From: Actinopolymorpha pittospori
GTDB lineage: Bacteria > Actinomycetota > Actinomycetes > Propionibacteriales > Actinopolymorphaceae
NCBI RefSeq assembly: GCF_014873875.1
Contig: NZ_JADBEM010000001.1
Span: forward strand, 2,542,001 to 2,606,000
Length of the DNA: 64,000 bases
Direction of reading: 5' to 3'
Each line of letters opens with the position of its first letter. Positions within the stretch are counted from its first letter, which is position 1. A program made the translations under genes and the position numbers. Positions 26,801 to 34,802 of this stretch are shown piece by piece. The notes under the pieces were generated by a model. That model saw only the letters and a program-made list of their open reading frames with translations. It made no database searches and was not told the DNA's origin.

Positions 26801-29122
26801 ATGGTATCCGTCACCGGCGAGCAGTCCGGGCAGATCGAACTCGCGATCGGTGGGATGACCTGCGCCTCCTGCGCGGCCCGGGTCGAGAAGAAGCTCAACA
26901 GGATCGAAGGCGTGACCGCCACGGTCAACTACGCGACCGAGAAGGCGAAAGTCAGCTTTCCAGTCGGGGTCACCCCCGCGGACCTGATCGCCACAGTCGA
27001 GAAGACGGGCTACACCGCCGAGGTGCCCCCGCTCCCCAAGACGCGGGCGTCGGCGGGGGAGCACCCCGCGGCGGCCGGGGTCGACGAGCTGCGTCCACTA
27101 CGCACCAGGCTGATTGCCGCCCTGGTCCTGTCGGTCCCCGTGGTCGCGATGGCGATGGTCCCTGCCTGGCAGTTCACCAACTGGCAGTGGCTGTCGCTCA
27201 CGTTGGCCGCGCCGGTCGTGACCTACGCGGGTTGGCCGTTCCACAAAGCGGCCTGGACCAATCTGCGGCACGGCGCTGCGACGATGGACACGCTGATCTC
27301 GGTCGGAACCCTCGCGGCGTTCGGCTGGTCGCTGTGGGCGCTGTTCTTCGGTACGGCGGGGATGCCGGGCATGCGGCACGCCTTCGAGTTCACGATCAAC
27401 CGCTCCGACGGCTCGGTAAACATCTATCTCGAGGCGGCTGCCGCGGTGATCACGTTCATCTTGGCCGGGCGCTACTTCGAGGCCCGGGCCAAGAGACGAG
27501 CCGGCGCAGCGCTGCGGGCCCTGCTCGAACTCGGGGCCAAGGACGTCGCGGTACTGCGGAACGGACGGGAGGAGCGCATCCCGACCGACGAGCTCGTGGT
27601 CGGGGACGTCTTCGTCGTCAGGCCGGGAGAGAAGATCGCCACCGACGGTGTGGTGGAGGAAGGCTCCTCCGCGGTCGACGCGTCCCTGCTGACCGGTGAG
27701 TCGGTTCCGGTCGAAGTGGGGCCGGGCGAGGCTGTGGTGGGCGCGACGGTCAACGCCGGCGGCCGGTTGCTGATCCGAGCGACCCGCGTCGGTGCCGACA
27801 CCCAGCTGGCGCAGATGGCCAAGCTGGTGGAAGACGCGCAGACCGGCAAGGCGCAGGTCCAACGCCTCGCCGACCGGATCTCCGGGATCTTCGTACCCAT
27901 CGTGATTGCCCTGTCGCTGGCGACACTGGGGTTCTGGATCGGGACAGGCGCGGGCCTGACGGCGGCGTTCGCGGCAGCGGTGGCGGTCCTGATCATCGCC
28001 TGCCCGTGCGCGCTGGGCCTGGCCACACCGACCGCGCTGATGGTCGGCACTGGGCGCGGCGCGCAACTCGGGATCCTCATCAAGGGCCCAGAAGTCCTCG
28101 AGTCCACCCAGACGATCGACACCGTCGTACTGGACAAGACAGGTACCGTGACGACCGGGAAGATGGCTCTTGTCGACGTCGTCACCGCCGACGGAACATC
28201 AGAGGATGAGGTGCTCCGCCTCGCCGGTGCACTGGAGGACGCCTCCGAGCACCCGATCGCTTCCGCCATCGCCAAGGGCGCGACCGAACGCGTCGGCGAG
28301 CTGGGAACCGTCGAGGACTTCGCCAACGTCGAGGGCCTCGGTGTGCAGGGCGTCGTTGACGGGCATGCGGTGCTGGTCGGCAGGCCGCAACTCCTTGCGG
28401 ACTGGTCCCAGCACCTCTCACCGGAGCTGGAGCGGGCAATGTCGGCCGCACAGGCGCGAGGCGAAACGGCCGTCGCAGTCGGCATCGACGGTCAGGCTCG
28501 CGCGGTGCTTACCGTGGCCGACCAGATCAAGCCGACATCCGCCGACGCCATCACCCAGCTGAAAGCGCTTGGACTACGGCCGGTGCTCCTCACCGGCGAC
28601 AACGAGACCGTGGCCCGCACCGTCGCCGCGTCCGTCGGGATCGACGACGTGATCGCCGAGGTCCTGCCCAAGGACAAGGTCGATGTCGTCAAGCAGCTCC
28701 AGGTCGACGGGCGGACGGTTGCGATGGTCGGAGACGGGGTCAACGACGCCGCCGCACTCGCCCAAGCCGACCTCGGTCTGGCCATGGGCACCGGCACCGA
28801 CGTGGCGATCGAAGCGTCCGACCTGACCCTGGTCCGAGGCGACCTGCGGGCAGCGGCCGATGCCATCCGCCTGTCCCGGCGTACATTGCGGACTATCAAG
28901 GGCAACCTGTTCTGGGCGTTCGCCTACAACGTGGCGGCGATTCCGCTGGCCGCGGCCGGGTTGCTCAATCCGATGATCGCTGGCGCGGCGATGGCCTTCT
29001 CGTCCGTCTTTGTGGTGAGCAACAGCCTTCGTCTGCGCCGGTTCAAGACGCTCAACAGCAACGACAGCGCCGTCCCGGTCGCTGACAGCACCACGCCCGA
29101 GACAGTCCCTGCCGGGAGCTGA
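26801..29122 (+). CDS. copA: Copper-exporting P1B-type ATPase
   Basis: 773 aa. One N-terminal HMA domain with GMTCASC (Cys21, Cys24), then eight transmembrane helices. The ion-binding CPC is at Cys401-Pro402-Cys403 ([12 protein letters not shown]). The phosphorylated Asp445 is in DKTGT, the nucleotide-domain SEHPIA has the class-defining His-Pro, and the hinge is [12 protein letters not shown] (Asp645). The end shows TM7/8 residues typical of Cu(I) pumps ([10 protein letters not shown] and [11 protein letters not shown]). It exports Cu(I) from the cytoplasm using ATP. It has the usual length and is the last gene of the csoR-copZ-exported-protein-copA group. Confidence 0.95.
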   Translation: MVSVTGEQSGQIELAIGGMTCASCAARVEKKLNRIEGVTATVNYATEKAKVSFPVGVTPADLIATVEKTGYTAEVPPLPKTRASAGEHPAAAGVDELRPLRTRLIAALVLSVPVVAMAMVPAWQFTNWQWLSLTLAAPVVTYAGWPFHKAAWTNLRHGAATMDTLISVGTLAAFGWSLWALFFGTAGMPGMRHAFEFTINRSDGSVNIYLEAAAAVITFILAGRYFEARAKRRAGAALRALLELGAKDVAVLRNGREERIPTDELVVGDVFVVRPGEKIATDGVVEEGSSAVDASLLTGESVPVEVGPGEAVVGATVNAGGRLLIRATRVGADTQLAQMAKLVEDAQTGKAQVQRLADRISGIFVPIVIALSLATLGFWIGTGAGLTAAFAAAVAVLIIACPCALGLATPTALMVGTGRGAQLGILIKGPEVLESTQTIDTVVLDKTGTVTTGKMALVDVVTADGTSEDEVLRLAGALEDASEHPIASAIAKGATERVGELGTVEDFANVEGLGVQGVVDGHAVLVGRPQLLADWSQHLSPELERAMSAAQARGETAVAVGIDGQARAVLTVADQIKPTSADAITQLKALGLRPVLLTGDNETVARTVAASVGIDDVIAEVLPKDKVDVVKQLQVDGRTVAMVGDGVNDAAALAQADLGLAMGTGTDVAIEASDLTLVRGDLRAAADAIRLSRRTLRTIKGNLFWAFAYNVAAIPLAAAGLLNPMIAGAAMAFSSVFVVSNSLRLRRFKTLNSNDSAVPVADSTTPETVPAGS

Positions 29123-29157
29123 ACCTTGCAATGAAGTCGCGCTGAAAAGGGGAGTTG

Positions 29158-29325
29158 ATGATCGCCGACAGTTATCTCGCACGCGAGAGCGCGAGGATCG
29201 CCTACCAGTTCGAAGGTCGCGGAGCGCCGGTCAGATTCGCCCATGGCGTCTCCCTCGGCCGGGCCGCCGTCCGACGCATACACCTGGCGGACTCCTCGGG
29301 ACAGAGCGAACGTGCTACTTCGTAG
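29158..29325 (+). pseudogene. Alpha/beta-hydrolase N-terminal fragment
   Basis: The ATG at 29158, after AAAAGGGGAG, gives MIADSYLARESARIAYQFEG, then RGAPVRFAHGVSLGRAAVRR, ending at a TAG at 29323. This is the first strand and oxyanion-loop region (HG) of an alpha/beta-hydrolase of about 280 residues; the nucleophile elbow and catalytic acid and base are gone. It overlaps the following GNAT start by 14 bases, so the gene was cut at this junction. Confidence 0.55.
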
Positions 29326-29782
29326 GGGTGAGCCGGAGGATGTGGACGTCATCGCCGAGATCTGGCATCTCGGATGGCGAGACGGACACCTTGGCTTCGT
29401 TCCGCAAGAACTGGTCGAAGCCCGAACGGAGGAATCGTTCCGAGTTCGAGCGTCGGAGCGAGTCCGCAGGGCTACGGTGGCCGTTGTACGCGAAGCGGTC
29501 GCAGGCTTCATCATCGTCGTTGGCAACGAGGTCGAGCAGGTCTATGTCTCGGCCCCGCACCGAGGGACCGGCGTCGCCGACACACTGTTGAAGGAGGCCG
29601 AGCGGCAGGTCCGGGAAAACGAACACTCCAAGGGCTGGCTTGCGGTCGCTGCAGGCAACGCGCGAGCTCGCGCCTTCTACCAGCGAGCCGGGTGGCTCGA
29701 TGAAGGGCCGTTCGAGTACGCCGCCGCCAGCGAGAACGGACCGATCATGGTGCCTTGCCATCGGTACACGAAGCACCTTTAG
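29312..29782 (+). CDS. GNAT family N-acetyltransferase
   Basis: 156 aa from a GTG at 29312 (MLLRRGEPEDVDVIAEIWH), chosen because homology starts there. The acetyl-CoA site reads EVEQVYVSAPHRGTGVADTLLKEAE, followed by WLAVAAGNARARAFYQRAGW, the usual N-x-x-A-x-x-F-Y helix. Start-proximal residues overlap the hydrolase fragment, so translation may use that fragment's ribosome-binding site. Substrate unknown. Confidence 0.8.
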   Translation: MLLRRGEPEDVDVIAEIWHLGWRDGHLGFVPQELVEARTEESFRVRASERVRRATVAVVREAVAGFIIVVGNEVEQVYVSAPHRGTGVADTLLKEAERQVRENEHSKGWLAVAAGNARARAFYQRAGWLDEGPFEYAAASENGPIMVPCHRYTKHL

Positions 29783-30111
29783 GTAGATCCTGAGCCGCGT
29801 CAAGCGGTCCACCCGCCACCCGTGACTGCCGCAACCGGTCTTCCACAGCTCGACTGCCGCCGTAGTCGGCAAGCCGTCCACGATCAACGGCCACAGGCGC
29901 CAGATCGATTGCTGTCAACGGTCCTTTGAATGGGCGTCCTTGACGTCCGGTCGCAGCCCGGCGACGGTGAGCGTGGCAAGTCGCTCTGCCGCTGACGGAT
30001 TGAGCCCCGGGACCAAGCTGGTGCTCGGTCCCGGGGCTCTTCGGATCACGCTTGCGGCCCGGCCTTACCCGGTCGTTTCGATGTGACTGCACTGCGTTGG
30101 ACGGCCTGGGA
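29783..30111. other. Intergenic between convergent genes
   Basis: No gene seen. The region contains the hairpin terminator at 30003-30038. Confidence 0.5.
30003..30038. terminator. Bidirectional hairpin terminator
   Basis: AGCCCCGGGACC (30003-30014) pairs perfectly with GGTCCCGGGGCT (30027-30038) over a 12-base loop. It sits between the convergent GNAT and beta-helix genes, so it can stop transcription from both sides. Confidence 0.8.
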
Positions 30112-31530
30112 TCAGCCGAAGCAGTTCGGCACCTCGCCGGTGCTGCCTTCGCAGTTGGTCGGCCGGTTCTTGACGATCTCCGACTCGTCGTCGACGGTGA
30201 CCTCGTCGTTGTTGGTGAAGATTCCGCCGGGCGGGTTGGTCGCGAAGTTCTCGACCACCCGGGTGTTGGTCAGGCTTAGGGTTCCGTCCTCGTTGGAGAT
30301 TCCACCGCCGACCGAGTCCGGACCGACAGCCCTGTTCCGGCTGACGCTGGAGTCGCGAAGCACGACCGTGCCGTCTTCGTTGTCGATGCCGCCACCATTC
30401 CCGAAGGTGGTGTTCTCGTCAACCTTGCTGTCCTCGACCACTGTGATGCTGTCGTCGTTGTCGATACCGCCACCGTCCTCGGAGGCAGTGTTGCCCTTGA
30501 CCACGGTGTCCCGCACGAAGGCCTGGGACCCGCCCTGTTCATACAGACCGCCGCCCTCGCCGCCACTGGTGTTGTCGGTCACCCAGCTGTCCTTCAGCCG
30601 CGTGATCCCGCCCTCGTTGGTGTCGATGCCGCCGGCGTCGCTCACCGAGTCGTTGTTGTCGACGCGGGTCTTGGTGAAGGTCGCGACCCCGATGTTTTCG
30701 ACCGCGCCACCGAAGTTGCCGGCCGCGTTGCGAGTCAGGCGTGCGTTCTCCACGGTGAGGCTGCCCTCGTTGAAGACCGCACCACCGTTGTCTTCAGCGC
30801 TGTTGTTCTTGAGCAGCATGGACTCTTCCTTGCCGTCCTTGCCGTCCTTGCCGTCCTTGCCGTCGTCCTTCTCGCCGATGAGCTTGGTGACGCCGAAGTT
30901 GGAGACGGCGCCACCGTCGGAGTCGGAGCGGTTCAGCTTGAGAGTCGAGTCCTCGACGGTCGCTCGGCCACCCTCCTGGACCAACAGCGCACCGCCACCA
31001 CCCTCGGTGCGGGCGTCGCCACCCTTGAGGGTCACGTCGTCCAGCTTCAGGTTCCCGCCGACGCCGACATTGAAGATCCGGAATGGTTCGGCGTTGGCGG
31101 CCCGCACGATGGTCGCACCGTTGCCGTCGATGCTGACCCGCTGGGTGATCACCGGGAGACCGTTGCCATCCTGGAACGCCGTGAGGGTGTAGGTGCAATC
31201 GCGAGCAAGCTCGAGCCTCGCCCCGTTGTCGGCGTTCGCACGCACCAACGCCGCGATCAGCTCGTCCGCGTCACACTCCACCTCCTTGACCTTCTTGCCG
31301 TCCTCCCTCTTGCCGTCCTCCTTTCTGTCCTTCTTGTCGCCCCCGTCCTTGGAACCGTCAAGGCTGGCTTGGTTCACCTGCCCTGCAGCCGATCCGGTCG
31401 GCGCGCTCTGACTTGCCACGGACGCCTGGCTCGTGAGAAGACTCACCGCGGCTACGCCGGTGACGCCGACCAGGCCGCCGGCCGCTGCCACGTACCAGCG
31501 CCGTCTTTTACGACTTGCACTGAACTGCAT
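30112..31530 (-). CDS. Secreted right-handed beta-helix protein with Lys-Asp-Gly repeats
   Basis: 472 aa. A basic start (SRKRRRWYV) and hydrophobic stretch (17-35) form a signal or anchor. A Lys/Asp/Gly/Glu-rich spacer (57-84) follows. From about 105 the protein is a parallel beta-helix: GNGLPVITQRVSIDGNGATI, then repeated rungs such as DGGAVSNFG, DNGGAVFNEGSLTVENARLT, NFGGAVENIG, DAGGIDTNEGG, GEGGGLYEQGG, EDGGGIDNDD and NGGGIDNEDG. The GG-A/I-x-N motif is the signature of PMP-like or pectate-lyase-like rungs. An insert of Gly-Lys-Asp triplets interrupts the helix (see the repeat at 30828). No lyase catalytic residues are evident. Likely surface or extracellular, possibly adhesive. Confidence 0.8.
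   Translation of the reverse strand: MQFSASRKRRRWYVAAAGGLVGVTGVAAVSLLTSQASVASQSAPTGSAAGQVNQASLDGSKDGGDKKDRKEDGKREDGKKVKEVECDADELIAALVRANADNGARLELARDCTYTLTAFQDGNGLPVITQRVSIDGNGATIVRAANAEPFRIFNVGVGGNLKLDDVTLKGGDARTEGGGGALLVQEGGRATVEDSTLKLNRSDSDGGAVSNFGVTKLIGEKDDGKDGKDGKDGKEESMLLKNNSAEDNGGAVFNEGSLTVENARLTRNAAGNFGGAVENIGVATFTKTRVDNNDSVSDAGGIDTNEGGITRLKDSWVTDNTSGGEGGGLYEQGGSQAFVRDTVVKGNTASEDGGGIDNDDSITVVEDSKVDENTTFGNGGGIDNEDGTVVLRDSSVSRNRAVGPDSVGGGISNEDGTLSLTNTRVVENFATNPPGGIFTNNDEVTVDDESEIVKNRPTNCEGSTGEVPNCFG
30828..30863 (-). repeat. Four tandem 9-bp units coding Gly-Lys-Asp triplets
   Basis: CCTTGCCGT is repeated four times without change (plus-strand sense). In the beta-helix gene this encodes the charged run near residues 223-235. 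Such short tandem repeats are prone to length change. Confidence 0.85.
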
Positions 31531-32182
31531 TATCGACCCCCGATTTCGAAAATTGCAGACAGCAAAAGGCTACGGAACATTAAGCGATTCACTCAAAGAG
31601 AGTCGGCTCATCGATGAATCTGGGTTAATCTTTGCCACGACGAAAATCGTGGCTGCCCAATTCGAACCACTGATTACTGGGCGCAGTTCGACCTTCGGCG
31701 TCAATGCGACTCCTCCAGGCCCACTGAATACACATGGGCGAATTCGTGCTTCTGGAATCGTCGTGCAGATGGCCGACAGTTCAGCGGGACGCTTGTATTT
31801 GTGTCCGCACACCGATGGTCGTGCGCAACCTGTGACGGCCAAGCCGACAGCCGGAAAAGCGTGATGCAGGCGACGGGGCGAGCCGTGGAGATCGCCCTTC
31901 GCGGGCACAACACCGGAGACACCCGTCGTCGGTGAGATGTGGGATCAGGGGCAGGGGAGCCCTCGCCACATGCCCGGTCAGGGCTCCTCCGTAGGCGCGG
32001 GTGCCCGAGGTCCCGTTCACTCACCCTCGGAGGTTTCTCCGTCGTCTCACCCACCCACCACGGTTCGTGGTCCGAATGGACGAGTGAGGCGAGCGATCGG
32101 GAGGCGGGGATGGATGGTGCAGCGGGTTGAGTCAACCGAAGTCGGGGCAGACGCCTCCTTGTCGGAAGCCTCCTGCGTTCTG
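31531..32182. other. Long intergenic region, nothing assigned
   Basis: About 650 bases upstream of the beta-helix gene and downstream of the carbonic anhydrase gene. It is less GC-rich near 31540-31680, consistent with a promoter region. No coding frame shows family motifs. Confidence 0.4.
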
Positions 32183-32659
32183 TCAGGCCTGGACCTCGCG
32201 CAGCTGCGCGGTCACGACGTCGTAGACGAAGCCCCGGACCGACTCAGTGTGCGGGATGAAGGGGTCGCTCCTGATCCGCCCTATGGACTGGGCGACGTCC
32301 TCGGCCGGATCGGTGGAGGCCTCGGCCGCCCAGTCGGGCTTGATTCCGACCTCCTCCTCGATCTGACGTTTGAACACGTCGTCGGTGAAGGTGGCCAGTC
32401 CGCAGTCCGCGTGATGGATGAGAATGATCTCTGTGGTGCCCAGGATGCGCTGGCTGATGGTGATGCTGCGCCGCTGGTCGGCGGTCACGACGCCGCCGGC
32501 GTTGCGGATGACGTGCGCGTCGCCCCCGCTGAGCCCGAGCAGCCCGTATGGATTGAGGCGTGCGTTCATGCAGGTTAGTACGACCACGCCGCGTGCGGGT
32601 GGCATGGGCAGAGCACCCTTGTCGAAGGTTTCCGCGTAATGCTCGGCGTTGGCGAGCAT
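32183..32659 (-). CDS. Beta-carbonic-anhydrase-like protein with Asp-to-Asn change
   Basis: 158 aa, close in layout to the mycobacterial Rv1284-type beta-carbonic anhydrases (about 163 aa). Zinc ligands are present: Cys in VVVLTCMNARLNPYGLLGL, and His and Cys in IILIHHADCGLATF. GDAHVIRNAGGVVT is intact. But the canonical C-x-D-x-R is C-M-N-A-R: the codon reads AAC, a single-base change from GAC. In beta-class enzymes this Asp pairs with the Arg and opens the active site, so catalysis may be weakened or altered. The C-terminus (SVRGFVYDVVTAQL) is normal. Confidence 0.85.
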   Translation of the reverse strand: MLANAEHYAETFDKGALPMPPARGVVVLTCMNARLNPYGLLGLSGGDAHVIRNAGGVVTADQRRSITISQRILGTTEIILIHHADCGLATFTDDVFKRQIEEEVGIKPDWAAEASTDPAEDVAQSIGRIRSDPFIPHTESVRGFVYDVVTAQLREVQA

Positions 32660-33247
32660 TCCGTGACGCCGTCAGGGGGTGGGCTCGAGGTACGAGCCCC
32701 GCACTCGGCGGTGCAGCTCGTGGAGCGAGCCGACATCAGGCTCGCCGCGCTCCAGGAGTACGCAGGGCCTCAGTCGTTGCACAGATGACGTGCCTGTCGC
32801 CTGACCGCAGTGGCGGTGCTCGACCAGATAGAGCATCCGCGAGTTGGTCGACGCGGTGCATCTGAAGCCCCAAGACGGCCGCCACCTGCCACCGATCTCG
32901 CTGACCACCTGGGTCTCCAGGTGCTGTGGTGCACCAGCGCGGTACGCCCAACTGCGGAGGTTCGAGCCGTCGGTCGAACGATGAAGCTGGCCGCGGCCCG
33001 CATGGGCCGCAGCGCCGGCTTCCGGGAGCATTGGATTGACTGCGGGTTGCGGACGCATCTATCCCGCTCCGCGCTGGCGTTCGCTGATGTTCGTGTACCG
33101 GCTTCCATGAGAAGTCCTAGACGACCCCAGGAGCGATGCCGGCGCGCCAAGGCCTGTCAATGGTTCTGTCAATGAAACACCGTCGTCGACCAGCATCCGT
33201 GACAGGCCAGACAGGTAAACGGTCAGGTCAGCGTGGGTGGCGTCGAC
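32660..33247. other. Gap with no supported gene; holds the right island repeat
   Basis: Minus-strand frames here contain protein-like pieces (RMLYLVEHRHCGQATG) but no family match or good start. The right copy of the 82-bp repeat lies at its distal end. Confidence 0.4.
33151..33232. repeat. 82-bp imperfect direct repeat, right copy
   Basis: Partner of 20786-20867, same orientation, 67 of 82 identical, 12.4 kb apart. It may mark the right boundary of the decayed island. Confidence 0.6.
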
Positions 33248-33748
33248 CTATGAGGATGACAGTTGCTTACGCATCACTGTGATCATCGTTTCGTAGCGGG
33301 TAATGGTTCCGTCCGGGGCTTCCTCATCCCACGCACCGGGTTGGCGGCCTACGGCGATGTAGCCGAGCCGCTCATACAGTGCTCGGGGCCGTGACTTGTT
33401 CTCGTCCACGCCCAGCTCGACGCAGGTCAGGCCGCGGGCGCGGATCCGGTGCTCCAAAGCCTCGATGAGGATCGTGCCGATCCCGCACGACCGCAGCGCC
33501 GCATCAACTGACAGTTGCTCCAGCGATCCGCCGCCGGGTGGCCTCGTGTAGTCGACCGCGCCAGTCGCCACTGGCACGCCAGAGGGTGGGCAGACCGCGA
33601 GGAAGTCGATCTCGCCGCGCCGGGCACGTTCCAACGCCTCGGCAGTGCCCGCGACGTGGGTGGCAGACCACCCCCAGGTGCCGGCATGCAGGTGGAGGTC
33701 CTCGACGGTCAGGTCTCGAACTGTCAGCGGTAGAACAACCTCGGGCAT
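33248..33748 (-). CDS. GNAT family N-acetyltransferase
   Basis: 166 aa from the ATG at 33748 (MPEVVLPLTVRDLTVEDLHL), with GAGAAGG eight bases upstream; an ATG six bases earlier is possible. GSLEQLSVDAALRSCGIGTILIEALEHR is the acetyl-CoA site and CVELGVDENKSRPRALYERLGYIAVG the C-terminal strand-helix. Substrate unknown. The frame is open upstream because it runs into the hydrolase remnant. Confidence 0.85.
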   Translation of the reverse strand: MPEVVLPLTVRDLTVEDLHLHAGTWGWSATHVAGTAEALERARRGEIDFLAVCPPSGVPVATGAVDYTRPPGGGSLEQLSVDAALRSCGIGTILIEALEHRIRARGLTCVELGVDENKSRPRALYERLGYIAVGRQPGAWDEEAPDGTITRYETMITVMRKQLSSS

Positions 33749-33754
33749 GCGCAT

Positions 33755-34120
33755 CACCTTCTCAGGATGGGTCGGCCAGCGCGAAGGGGTTTCGACGCGT
33801 CGGTCTAGGGAGCCGAACCGGTCGACGTCTGCCGCACTGACGCTGGGTCCTTCTTGGATCAGGTCGATCACACCGTGGGTGATAACCGTGAGGGGACAGG
33901 ACATCGGCCGGGTCGCCACCTTGACGAACTCGCAAGCTTCGAGGATCCGGTCGAAGAGCCCTGGGGGACTGAGCTCGCGGACGTGCCTGAGACGAGCGGG
34001 CGTTCCAGTCGTCGTCCAGCCGCTCTGGTTGCGCGTCGACCAGCACGAGGCCAGCTACTTCCTCAGGATGCCGGGCAGCGAAGGTCCGGGCGCTGTGGCC
34101 ACCGATCGAGTAAACCTGCC
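33755..34120 (-). pseudogene. Alpha/beta-hydrolase remnant, frameshifted
   Basis: Minus-strand frames give VYSIGGHSARTFAARHPEEV then AGLVLVDAQPERLDDDWN, containing the nucleophile-elbow region G-x-S with a changed lead (IGGHSART). After frame changes another piece reads MATRPMSCPLTVITHGVIDL, a later strand. This order fits an alpha/beta-hydrolase whose middle is scrambled and whose ends are missing. Not functional. Confidence 0.55.
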
Positions 34121-34168
34121 GCTCCTTCGTGGTGGGTGACCACGGCCATTGCGCCGCAAGCGATGGCT

Positions 34169-34802
34169 TCAGCACTCGTCTTGACGTCGTTTCCGGCCCG
34201 CGACAACTGCCCAGCCTGCATCCAGCTGAGCGAGGGCCCCGAACAGTTGGCGCGGCCGGTGACTTCGTACGTCAGCGAGATCGGGGTGGTTGGGGTTTGG
34301 GCGTCGATCCAGTCCTCGAACGCAAGCATCATCTGCGAGTGATACCGGTCCCAGTCGTCGTGGGATGCGACGGTCATGCCGACGGGCGTCAAGCCGAGTC
34401 CAACCATCGTCGTGAGCATGCCTCGGAGGGTGAGGGCGGCACCCTCTTGATCGGGCCGCGGTTCGCTCGGTTCGAACACATCGCCTATGACGACATGGCC
34501 GCCCAGAGGGACAGCGGCCCGAAGTGCCTCGGCTGTCCCGGCAAAGCCGCCAAGGATCCATGCCGCTCCGAAGCAGACAGCCGCGTCGTATGCTCCTCGC
34601 TCGATCGAGAACTCAGTCACGTCGGAGATGACGTACTCGATGAGATCGGAAACGCCGGCCGCCCGAGCGCGCTCCCGTCCCGCTTCGGCGAAGCTTGAGG
34701 AGTTCTCGACGGCCGTCACGCGGCACCGGAAGTGCTTGGCCAGGACCACCGCCGGTCCGCCGGTTCCGGCGCCCAGATCGAGCACCTCTTGACCAGGCCT
34801 TA
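34169..34802 (-). pseudogene. SAM-dependent methyltransferase, 3' part, cut by an insertion sequence
   Basis: Starting at the insertion junction the frame reads LRPGQEVLDLGAGTGGPAVV (motif I, SAM binding), then VTAVENSSSFAEAGRERARA, YVISDVTEF, YDAAVCFGAAWIL and GGHVVIGDVF. It is a class I methyltransferase. The first 35 codons lie beyond the insertion sequence at 36387-36493. A second lesion, a frameshift near 34290, moves the end into another frame, where DLADVRSHRPRQLFGALAQLD and AGWAVVAGRKR complete the family C-terminus. Confidence 0.8.
34800..34802. repeat. 3-bp target duplication TTA, left
   Basis: TTA here and TTA at 36398-36400 flank the insertion sequence. Removing the element and one copy restores the methyltransferase frame (ESLRL-RPGQEVLDL). 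Confidence 0.8.

Noticed and set aside
27098..28485. Minus-strand frames within copA
   Set aside because: Shadow frames of the ATPase gene without ribosome-binding sites.
30828..30863. Tandem repeats considered as a CRISPR array
   Set aside because: Units are 9 bp, contiguous, without spacers, and encode Gly-Lys-Asp in frame within a protein.
30083..31192. Plus-strand frame of 369 codons
   Set aside because: Antisense to the beta-helix gene; rich in Ser/Pro from reading the mirror of Gly/Asp codons.
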